Made by a program: the position numbers and the translations under genes
Part shown: positions 1 through 4,707 of the stretch, in pieces
Numbering within the stretch: position 1 is the stretch's first letter
How the letters are laid out: the number at the start of each line of letters is the position of its first letter
Assembly: GCA_964600615.1 (NCBI GenBank)
Contig: CAZRJK010000025.1
Span: 1-13,549 of the forward strand
Direction of reading: 5' to 3'
Source of the DNA: RUG11198 sp964600615
GTDB lineage: Bacteria > Bacillota_I > Bacilli_A > RF39 > UBA660
Length of the DNA: 13,549 bases
Notes under the pieces: generated by a model
Database searches by the model: none
Seen by the model: the letters and a program-made list of their open reading frames with translations, nothing else
What the model was told of the DNA's origin: nothing

Positions 1-15
1 TTGAGCTATTTCGGC
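1..15 (-). tRNA. 5' end of a tRNA gene cut by the window edge, probably tRNA-Thr
   Basis: Read on the minus strand, position 15 onward gives GCCGAAA-TA-GCTC-AA. This fits a 7-nt acceptor arm, T8/A9 and the start of a D stem. It follows the tRNA-Val gene by only six bases after the encoded CCA. The anticodon lies outside the window. Thr is proposed because Val is followed by Thr in Bacillus tRNA clusters and Thr tRNAs often begin GCCG; Leu, Glu or another isotype is not excluded. Confidence 0.6.
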
Positions 16-21
16 ACTTAA

Positions 22-98
22 TGGTGGGCGATATAGGACTCGAACCTATGACCCCTTGCTTGTAAGGCAAGTGCTCTAACCAACTGAGCTAATCGCCC
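22..98 (-). tRNA. tRNA-Val (anticodon TAC)
   Basis: On the minus strand the acceptor arms GGGCGAT and ATCGCCC pair perfectly, followed by A73 and an encoded CCA (22-24). The anticodon stem CTTGC/GCAAG encloses the loop CTTACAA, giving anticodon TAC, which reads GTA and other GTN codons. The T arm contains GGTTCGAGTCC. Length is 77 nt including CCA. It is the first gene of a minus-strand tRNA unit that runs out of the window. Confidence 0.97.
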
Positions 99-119
99 GT
101 TAATCGCTTAACAGTTAAT

Positions 120-149
120 AATATACCATTTTGAGGTATATTTTGTCAA
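120..149 (-). promoter_or_regulatory. promoter of the Val-Thr tRNA unit, with an overlapping inverted repeat
   Basis: The minus strand reads TTGACA (149-144), an 18-nt spacer, then TATATT (125-120), about 20 nt upstream of tRNA-Val. A perfect 8-bp inverted repeat, AATATACC-N7-GGTATATT (120-142), fills most of the spacer and includes the whole -10 box. No T-run follows it on the minus strand, so it is a poor terminator for the upstream gene and looks more like an operator or a chance palindrome. Confidence 0.7.
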
Positions 150-166
150 GCTTTTGGTTCATTTTT

Positions 167-526
167 TTAAAAATTGTCAGTTATTTCTTTGATTTTGGCA
201 TTAATCCATGGTTCTAGGTTTTCTTTTAGTGGTGTAAAGCCATTTTTTGTTTCAGCTATTCTTTTTAGTTTTTCTCCATCATTTTTGTAATCAATATCTT
301 TAATACTTAATTTTATTTGTTTATTTTCATCATCAATATTTACTACTTCTGCATATATATTATCTCCAATTTGTAAATAATCATTTATATTTCTTACAAA
401 TCCATAAGATATTTCAGAGATATGAATTAGGCCATTATAATTATCATCTAATGAGGCAAAAGCACCATATTTTTTTATACCTGTTATTTTTACTTTTATT
501 ATATCCTTTTCTTTAATACTATTCAT
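167..526 (-). CDS. cvfD: S1-domain RNA-binding protein, CvfD/YugI-like
   Basis: The 119-residue protein has one S1 (OB-fold) RNA-binding domain at about residues 7-77, with the typical G-x-x-x-Y-G-A-F, G-L-I-H-I-S-E and K-I/L-S-I-K landmarks. The C-terminal part contains GFTPLKENLEPWI, resembling the tail of the B. subtilis YugI (general stress protein 13) / pneumococcal CvfD family. Those proteins bind RNA and act in post-transcriptional and stress control in the cytoplasm. The start codon at 526 is chosen because GGTGAT lies four bases upstream. The gene is divergent from the Nfu gene, and its own extended -10 promoter predicts a leader of about 13 nt. The family call is good; the exact role in this organism is inference. 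Confidence 0.85.
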   Translation of the reverse strand: MNSIKEKDIIKVKITGIKKYGAFASLDDNYNGLIHISEISYGFVRNINDYLQIGDNIYAEVVNIDDENKQIKLSIKDIDYKNDGEKLKRIAETKNGFTPLKENLEPWINAKIKEITDNF

Positions 527-530
527 TTAT

Positions 531-551
531 ATCACCGCTTTTGATATTATA
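531..551 (-). promoter_or_regulatory. extended -10 promoter and ribosome binding site of the S1-domain gene
   Basis: On the minus strand TGT-TATAAT has its hexamer at 551-546. The expected start point is near 539, and GGTGAT (536-531) sits just in front of the ATG at 526. The -35 position is AT-rich with no clear hexamer, as is common for extended -10 promoters. Confidence 0.65.
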
Positions 552-581
552 ACATAAAGTATTAAAAATATAAAGAATTTA

Positions 582-610
582 TTGTTTTTTATTGTAAAAA
601 CAGATATAAT
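582..610 (+). promoter_or_regulatory. promoter of the Nfu-type gene
   Basis: TTGTTT (582-587), a 17-nt spacer and TATAAT (605-610). The predicted start point near 617 coincides with the GGTGAT ribosome binding site (617-622), leaving a leader of about nine bases before the ATG at 626. Confidence 0.75.
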
Positions 611-625
611 ATTTATGGTGATTTT

Positions 626-862
626 ATGAGTGAGAAAGAAATAATTAAGAAAATTAATGAAGTTATAGATAATATTAGGCCATATTTACAAAATGATGGT
701 GGAGATGTTAAGTTTAATAGATATGAGAATGGTGTTGTTTATGTATCTATGGTAGGAGCTTGCTCTAATTGTGATATTGCTAATGTTACTTTAGAAGATG
801 GAATAGAAGCAGCTTTATTAAATGAGATCCCTGAGGTTATAAAAGTAGTTAATGAGAATTAA
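626..862 (+). CDS. NifU C-terminal-domain (Nfu-type) iron-sulfur cluster protein
   Basis: This 78-residue protein consists only of the NifU C-terminal domain. It has the family signature RPYLQNDGGDV at about residues 18-28 and the cluster-binding pair C46-x2-C49 in GACSNCDI. Such proteins form a bridged Fe-S cluster between two subunits and act as scaffold or carrier in the cytoplasm. The start follows GGTGAT closely, and a good promoter lies immediately upstream. The gene is monocistronic, and its last 14 bases overlap the end of the convergent YutH-like gene. No suf or isc genes are visible in the window. Length is normal for stand-alone Nfu proteins of Bacillota. Confidence 0.93.
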   Translation: MSEKEIIKKINEVIDNIRPYLQNDGGDVKFNRYENGVVYVSMVGACSNCDIANVTLEDGIEAALLNEIPEVIKVVNEN

Positions 863-1775
863 CTTCTTTTTTTAACCAATTTATTTCTTCTATATTATAG
901 TATTTATGAAAATAGTTAAAGATATCTTGGAGGTATTTTTCGTATTCTTTTATTCTAGAAGTTATTTTTAAGATAGATGATTCATTTTCTTCATTATTAA
1001 TTATTTTGTCATATAAATTAAAATAAAAACTAGGATATAGTATTCTTGATAGTAAGAGACTTATACCATAGATAGAAAAATAGTTATGTTTAAAATATTC
1101 ATCTAATTCATCAAAAATATTGTAATTATCATTAAAGAAAGATAATTTTATATATTCTGCTAAATCTCTTGCTTTATGATCAATTATAATATTTAGAGGA
1201 TTATATAAAGAATATATGGTAGTATCTAAATATTCATGCGATGTTACACCTATATCTGATTGTTCAGGAGATAATTTATTTGTTATGTTATTTAAATAAG
1301 AGATAGCATTTTCACTTAAACCAATAAAATAGTTAAAACTTTCATTTAATATGGGGAATTTTTTTATATTTTGTTCATGATGGTATTCTAAATAATCTAT
1401 TTTATTTATCCAGAGATTAGCCCAATTAGAGCGCATTAGGTTATTGGGATAATTTATATTTATATTAGATAAATAATTTATTTCTGGTAAATTAATTGGT
1501 TTATTTATGTTTATTAATATTTTCATTAAGATATAAGGTTCTTCATTTATAATTGTTAGGGGATTATTATCTTTATTTATTATTATTTCATTTACTAAGA
1601 TATTATTATTTAACATATTTTTATTATATTCATAGATAGAATTAATATCATTTTCTTTTCTTGTATATATGGTAAAGTAATATAATTCATTATTTAAATA
1701 AAAATAATAGTAATTAAATACTTTAGTTATATTTTTTGGATTTAGGTTATAGTAATAATTAATTATATCTTTCAT
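849..1775 (-). CDS. YutH-like protein (CotS/aminoglycoside-phosphotransferase-like fold)
   Basis: The 308-residue product resembles the Bacillus YutH/CotS-type spore coat proteins, which have a kinase-like (APH) fold. Recognisable parts are a Trp-rich stretch around residues 115-130, then YFIGLSENAISYL, DIGVTSHEYL and IIDHKARDLAEYIK. These match the YutH pattern of G-x-SENAI-x-Y, a His near the centre and DH-x-RDLAE. No clear APH catalytic HGD-x4-N motif is visible, so activity is doubtful. The protein is very rich in Asn, Ile and Tyr, in line with the AT-rich genome. I place the start at 1775 rather than 1787 because GAGGG (1785-1781) is correctly spaced for it and the upstream ATG has no ribosome binding site. 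No sporulation genes are visible nearby, so its role is unknown. Confidence 0.65.
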   Translation of the reverse strand: MKDIINYYYNLNPKNITKVFNYYYFYLNNELYYFTIYTRKENDINSIYEYNKNMLNNNILVNEIIINKDNNPLTIINEEPYILMKILININKPINLPEINYLSNININYPNNLMRSNWANLWINKIDYLEYHHEQNIKKFPILNESFNYFIGLSENAISYLNNITNKLSPEQSDIGVTSHEYLDTTIYSLYNPLNIIIDHKARDLAEYIKLSFFNDNYNIFDELDEYFKHNYFSIYGISLLLSRILYPSFYFNLYDKIINNEENESSILKITSRIKEYEKYLQDIFNYFHKYYNIEEINWLKKEVNSH

Positions 1776-1826
1776 ATTATCCCTCATTTAAATTTATGAT
1801 TAATACTATAAAAATATATAAAATTT

Positions 1827-1848
1827 TGTTATACTAGATTTGTGGTGA
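1827..1848 (+). promoter_or_regulatory. extended -10 promoter and GGTGA ribosome binding site of rlmCD
   Basis: TG (1827-1828), one base, then TATACT (1830-1835), with the expected start near 1842. GGTGA (1844-1848) stands three bases before the ATG. The close spacing fits GGTGA pairing with the UCACC part of the 16S rRNA 3' end rather than with CCUCC. Confidence 0.65.
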
Positions 1849-1851
1849 ATT

Positions 1852-3042
1852 ATGGAAGTAAAAATAGAAAGATTAAGTGATACAGGAGAGGGTATAGGTA
1901 TTATTAATAATAAAGTTATATTTATACCTAAGAGTGTTATTGGAGATGTTGTATTAGTTAAAGATATAAAAGAATATAAAAAGTATTTAACGGGAAATAT
2001 TGATAAAATTATTACTAAGAGTAATGATAGATGCTCAATAGATTGTCCTTATTTTTCTTATTGTGGTGGATGTCAAATTATGAATATTAGTTATGATAAA
2101 CAACTTCTTTATAAGAAAAATAAAGTTATTAATATGTTTAAGAAATATGCTGATATAGAGATTAATCCTGAAATAATAGGTACAAGTATATTTAATTATC
2201 GTAATAAAATTATATTAGAAGTAAGTAATGGAAAGTTAGGTTTATATGAATATCGTAGTCATAATATAATTAATATAAGTGAATGTTTATTAGTAAATGA
2301 TAATATTAATGATATTATTAGATTAATTAATGAAAAGATAGATTTATCTTTTGTTAAGAAGGTTATGATTAAGATATCGACTGAAGATTTAGTTATGGTT
2401 TCTTTTTATGGAGAAATAAAAAATGAAGATATAGAATTATTAAAGGATAGTGTTAGTTCTATATATGTTAATGATGAACTTATATATGGAGATAAAGATT
2501 TTATAGTTAAATTAAATAGTTATTCTTTTTATGTTTCTAATAATTCTTTTTTTCAAGTTAATTATGAACAGATGATTAGATTATATGATAAGGTATATGA
2601 ATATTTACCTAGTAATGGTAATGTTATGGATTTATATTGTGGTACTGGTAGTATAGGTATTTATGTATCAGATAAGTGTAAGAGTGTATTAGGAGTAGAA
2701 ATAAATAAGGATGCTTATGAAGATGCAGTTAGGAATAAAGAATTAAATAAGATTAATAATATAGAATTTAAATGTGGTGATGTAGAAGATATTATTAAAG
2801 ATAGTGATTCTTTTGATAGTATTATAGTAGATCCTCCTAGAGCAGGACTCAGTGTTAAGACTAGAGATATATTACTTAATATTGGTAGTAAAAATATTAT
2901 TTATGTATCTTGTGATCCTATGACTTTAGCTAGAGATGTTAAATATTTAAGTGATAAATATTATGTTAAGGATATAACATTATTTGATATGTTTCCAAAT
3001 ACTTATCACATCGAAAGCCTTATGGTTTTAGAAAGGAAGTAA
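1852..3042 (+). CDS. rlmCD: 23S rRNA (uracil-5-)-methyltransferase RlmCD (RumA/TrmA family)
   Basis: This SAM-dependent enzyme makes 5-methyluridine in 23S rRNA; in Gram-positive bacteria one RlmCD modifies both U747 and U1939. The 396-residue protein has an N-terminal TRAM RNA-binding domain (about 1-55), then cysteines C65-x5-C71-x2-C74 and C145 that fit the family [4Fe-4S] site. The SAM-binding motif is DLYCGTGS around C263, followed by DPPRAGL from D327, the SCDP motif with the catalytic nucleophile C354, and the C-terminal H386-x-E388 general-base motif. Length is slightly short for the family. The extreme C-terminus (FPNTYHIESLMVLERK) is intact but diverged. Two further copies of such a tail lie downstream at 3755-3805 and 4670-4705, which suggests this 3' end was replaced by an insertion. 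The final codons carry AGGAAG, the ribosome binding site of the next gene. Confidence 0.93.
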   Translation: MEVKIERLSDTGEGIGIINNKVIFIPKSVIGDVVLVKDIKEYKKYLTGNIDKIITKSNDRCSIDCPYFSYCGGCQIMNISYDKQLLYKKNKVINMFKKYADIEINPEIIGTSIFNYRNKIILEVSNGKLGLYEYRSHNIINISECLLVNDNINDIIRLINEKIDLSFVKKVMIKISTEDLVMVSFYGEIKNEDIELLKDSVSSIYVNDELIYGDKDFIVKLNSYSFYVSNNSFFQVNYEQMIRLYDKVYEYLPSNGNVMDLYCGTGSIGIYVSDKCKSVLGVEINKDAYEDAVRNKELNKINNIEFKCGDVEDIIKDSDSFDSIIVDPPRAGLSVKTRDILLNIGSKNIIYVSCDPMTLARDVKYLSDKYYVKDITLFDMFPNTYHIESLMVLERK

Positions 3043-3746
3043 AATATGAAAAATTTAGGTAGTAAAACATTAGAAACAGAAAGATTAATTTTAAGAGCAC
3101 AAACAATGGATGAACAAAAATATTTATGGAGTGTATTAATGAATCCAGATGTTAATAGATATTATTTAACTGTTCCTAAAAAGTTCGCTGAAAAGCTAAA
3201 AGATTGGGATAAACAAGAAGAATATTATAAGGAAGATATGAAACATGCAAATGACCCAGATGTATTCAAATGGAGTGTATTTCTAAAAGGTACTGGTGAA
3301 TGCATTGGAAGAGTATCGTGTCACAAAGCAAGTGATGAAGGTTATGAAACAGATAATCCTAGCATTAGAGGGGTAGGATGGTATATTGCTCCTAAATATA
3401 AAGGACATGGGTATGGTTATGAAGCAGCTCAAGCTATGATGGATTATATGTTTAATGAATGTGAAATAGAAGAAATAAAGACAGGAGCAGCTATTCAAAA
3501 TCATGCGTCATGGAAAATAATGGAAAAGTTTGGCTTTGAAGAATTGGAAGAAACAAAAATGGTTGAATACACATATGTAGATGACCCAGTTGAAGATTAT
3601 CAATATTATTTAACTAAAGAAATGTATTTTGAAAATAAAAACAACAAAAAACTAAAATAATATGTTTGTAATACTCGATGTTGCTTATAACACTGTGGAT
3701 GAAATGATATGTTCTTTATCTACAGAACGATAAAGATGATATGTTC
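2986..3746 (+). mobile_element. putative one-gene insert in the 3' end of rlmCD (GNAT cassette)
   Basis: This is a proposed unit, bounded by GATATGTTT inside rlmCD (2986-2994) and GATATGTTC at 3738-3746. It would contain the present rlmCD tail, the acetyltransferase gene, and a repeat that resembles the codons just before D-M-F. Directly beyond it lies an orphan rlmCD tail ending in a terminator, as expected if an insertion displaced the old gene end. The gene inside is clearly richer in GC than its neighbours. No integrase is encoded here, and the boundaries are inferred only from the repeats and the tail copies. Confidence 0.4.
3046..3660 (+). CDS. GNAT family N-acetyltransferase, RimJ/RimL type
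   Basis: The 204-residue protein has the layout of the RimJ/RimL-like branch (Acetyltransf_3): an N-terminal TERLILR strand (11-17), a central ECIGRV strand, then the acetyl-CoA pyrophosphate loop in APKYKGHGYGYEA (G120-H-G-Y-G124), and the NHASWKIMEKFGF motif near N152. It should transfer acetyl from acetyl-CoA to an amine; the substrate, whether protein N-terminus, drug or small molecule, cannot be told. It starts three bases after the rlmCD stop and uses AGGAAG within the last rlmCD codons as its ribosome binding site, so it is probably co-transcribed and translationally coupled. One sampled 60-base stretch (3301-3360) is about 40% GC versus about 22% in rlmCD (2701-2760), pointing to horizontal acquisition. 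Confidence 0.9.
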   Translation: MKNLGSKTLETERLILRAQTMDEQKYLWSVLMNPDVNRYYLTVPKKFAEKLKDWDKQEEYYKEDMKHANDPDVFKWSVFLKGTGECIGRVSCHKASDEGYETDNPSIRGVGWYIAPKYKGHGYGYEAAQAMMDYMFNECEIEEIKTGAAIQNHASWKIMEKFGFEELEETKMVEYTYVDDPVEDYQYYLTKEMYFENKNNKKLK

Positions 3747-3749
3747 GTC
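3688..3749 (+). repeat. repeat copy 1 (TAACACTGTGG ... two GATATGTTC units)
   Basis: The block begins TAACACTGTGG (3688), reaches TGATATGTTC (3705-3714), and 42 bases after its start has ATAAAGATGATATGTTCGTC (3730-3749). The same elements with the same 42-base offset recur at 4594-4655; the first 27 bases differ at three positions. Two short hairpins are visible: CTTTATC/GATAAAG, and AGATGA/TCATCT enclosing TATGTTCG. The elements resemble codons I/V-T-L-W and D-M-F near the end of rlmCD-type genes, so the block may derive from that gene end. Confidence 0.75.
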
Positions 3750-3754
3750 ATCTC

Positions 3755-3805
3755 CATACTAGGCATGTGGAAACAGTTATGGTTTTAGAAAAGAAAGATG
3801 TTTAA
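3755..3805 (+). pseudogene. orphan 3' end of an rlmCD-like gene (tail B)
   Basis: Reading from 3755 gives HTRHVETVMVLEKKDV and a TAA stop. This is close to the usual RumA/RlmCD C-terminus (FP-x-T-x-HVETVV-L) and to the end of the rlmCD gene 750 bases upstream (NTYHIESLMVLERK). At the DNA level the two share TTATGGTTTTAGAAA. It has no start and no body: the frame is closed by TGA at 3737-3739. GATATGTTC stands 17 bases before the first HVE codon instead of the 12 expected in an intact gene. Best read as the displaced former end of rlmCD or of a lost paralogue. Confidence 0.75.
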
Positions 3806-3819
3806 AAGACATCTTTTTT
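3794..3819 (+). terminator. intrinsic terminator overlapping the stop of orphan tail B
   Basis: AAAGATGT (3794-3801) pairs with ACATCTTT (3809-3816) around a 7-base loop, and a run of six T ends at 3819. The stop codon of the orphan tail lies in the loop, a layout also seen at pyrI. This suggests the hairpin was once the native terminator of the rlmCD gene. Confidence 0.85.
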
Positions 3820-3866
3820 AATCGTAAAATAGTAATATTCCGATGTAATTAAATTTTAAAAATATG

Positions 3867-3888
3867 TGGTATAATGGTTATAGGTGAT
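3867..3888 (+). promoter_or_regulatory. extended -10 promoter and ribosome binding site of the YdcF-like gene
   Basis: TG-G-TATAAT has its hexamer at 3870-3875, predicting a start near 3882. GGTGAT follows at 3883-3888, three bases before the ATG at 3892. The in-frame ATG at 3874 lies inside the -10 box, so it cannot be translated from this promoter. Confidence 0.75.
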
Positions 3889-3891
3889 TAT

Positions 3892-4515
3892 ATGAAAGTA
3901 TCTTTTGTTGACTCTAATGAATTAAATGATGACTTAATTAAGAAAATTTTCTTTAATACTGAAAAAAAACAATATGATTATGCTGATTATTTGATTATTT
4001 ATGGTTGTCATATAAAAACTATGCTGGACGAAAGATTAAATCATGCTTTGGCCATTATAAAAAATAAAAAAGTTGGTAAAATTGTTTTAACTGGTGGTAT
4101 TGGGGTTAATGGTAATTTTAATGAAAGTGAATATATGCTTAATTATTTAGTAAACAATGGTATCGATAAATCTATGATTATGGTTGAGAATAAATCTACT
4201 ACAACTGAAGAAAATAACATTAATATTATGAATATGCTTAACCTAAAGAAAATTACTGAGCCTGTAAATATCGTATTAGTTACTCAGCAATTACATTTAC
4301 TAAGAATAATTATGCACTGGAATAAAATATTAGATAATAGTAATATTAAATTTTATTATGATTATGTAGATGATAGTAATTTTTCATACGAGGATGTAAT
4401 TGAAAGTGTAGAGTTAAAAGAAATACTAAGAAAGCAAGTTGATAAAATGAAGAAGTTTATAGACGAAGGAATATATGATGATATTGATATAGATAATAAC
4501 AAAAAACATATTTAA
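3892..4515 (+). CDS. YdcF-like (DUF218/SanA-type) cytoplasmic protein
   Basis: The 207-residue protein has the DUF218/YdcF core: DYLIIYGCH (33-40) for the first strand and loop, E47-R48 in the next helix, KIVLTGG (63-69), a Glu-rich ESEYML stretch (78-83), then GIDKSMIMVEN and the STTTEEN motif (102-108), with NIVLVTQQLHLLR after it. YdcF binds S-adenosylmethionine, and other family members act in envelope maintenance; the reaction is unknown. No signal peptide or membrane segment is present, unlike SanA-type members. The start at 3892 is supported by GGTGAT and by the promoter position. The gene stands alone between an orphan rlmCD tail with terminator and repeat copy 2, so it looks like accessory cargo. 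Its base composition is close to that of the core genes. Confidence 0.8.
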   Translation: MKVSFVDSNELNDDLIKKIFFNTEKKQYDYADYLIIYGCHIKTMLDERLNHALAIIKNKKVGKIVLTGGIGVNGNFNESEYMLNYLVNNGIDKSMIMVENKSTTTEENNINIMNMLNLKKITEPVNIVLVTQQLHLLRIIMHWNKILDNSNIKFYYDYVDDSNFSYEDVIESVELKEILRKQVDKMKKFIDEGIYDDIDIDNNKKHI

Positions 4516-4564
4516 ATTTTTAATTATTAACTATATCTATTTGCTCGGAAGATTAAGATATTAC

Positions 4565-4655
4565 GATATGTTCTTTATCCGTAGTACGAAGTGTAACACT
4601 GTGGTTAAATTGATATGTTCGTTGGCCAAAGTCATATAAAAATGATATGTTCGTT
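4565..4655 (+). repeat. repeat copy 2 (three GATATGTTC units)
   Basis: GATATGTTC occurs at 4565, 4612 and 4644. The part from TAACACTGTGG (4594) to ATAAAAATGATATGTTCGTT (4636-4655) matches repeat copy 1 with the same internal 42-base offset. The first unit, GATATGTTCTTTATC (4565-4579), matches copy 1 at 3706-3720 exactly. No open gene occupies 4516-4707; apart from the repeats and the tail at 4670-4705, I see only AT-rich sequence and a weak hairpin, ACACTC/GAGTGT, at 4665-4683. Confidence 0.75.
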
Positions 4656-4669
4656 GAGTACAGTACACT

Positions 4670-4705
4670 CATTGTGAGAGTGTTTGTGTAATAGAAAGGA
4701 AGTAA
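4670..4705 (+). pseudogene. second orphan 3' end of an rlmCD-like gene (tail C)
   Basis: Codons from 4670 read HCESVCVIERK then TAA, comparable with HIESLMVLERK-stop of the intact rlmCD. Many differences are synonymous, and the last 15 bases (TAGAAAGGAAGTAAA) are identical. GATATGTTC (4644) again lies 17 bases before the His codon, exactly as in tail B. The frame is closed by TGA at 4655. As with rlmCD and the GNAT gene, AGGAAG inside the tail serves as ribosome binding site for the ATG just beyond it (4708). Confidence 0.65.
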
Positions 4706-4707
4706 AT

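Larger units (their letters stand above)
3738..4652 (+). mobile_element. putative second one-gene insert (YdcF-like cassette)
   Basis: A proposed unit between GATATGTTC at 3738-3746 and GATATGTTC at 4644-4652. It holds orphan tail B, its terminator, the YdcF-like gene with its own promoter, and repeat copy 2. It has the same plan as the upstream GNAT unit: rlmCD-type tail first, cargo gene second, TAACACTGTGG/GATATGTTC repeat last. Another rlmCD-like tail follows directly. Boundaries and mobility are inference. Confidence 0.35.

Noticed and set aside
1..20. rRNA fragment at the window start.
   Set aside because: The minus strand fits the 5' end of a tRNA (acceptor, T8/A9, D stem) better than any rRNA segment.
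3690..3732. Short frames within the repeats that read as ICSLS-like peptides ending in stops.
   Set aside because: The frames are very short, lack ribosome binding sites, and arise from the repeated GATATGTTC DNA read in another phase. I treat them as by-products of the repeat.
3874..3891. Upstream ATG start for the YdcF-like gene.
   Set aside because: It lies within the -10 box TATAAT; the ATG at 3892 has GGTGAT just before it.
3688..4655. CRISPR array or true integron attC sites.
   Set aside because: The repeats are few, imperfect and unevenly spaced with no spacer-like units. The core does not match the integron RYYYAAC/GTTRRRY arms, and no integrase or Cas gene is present.
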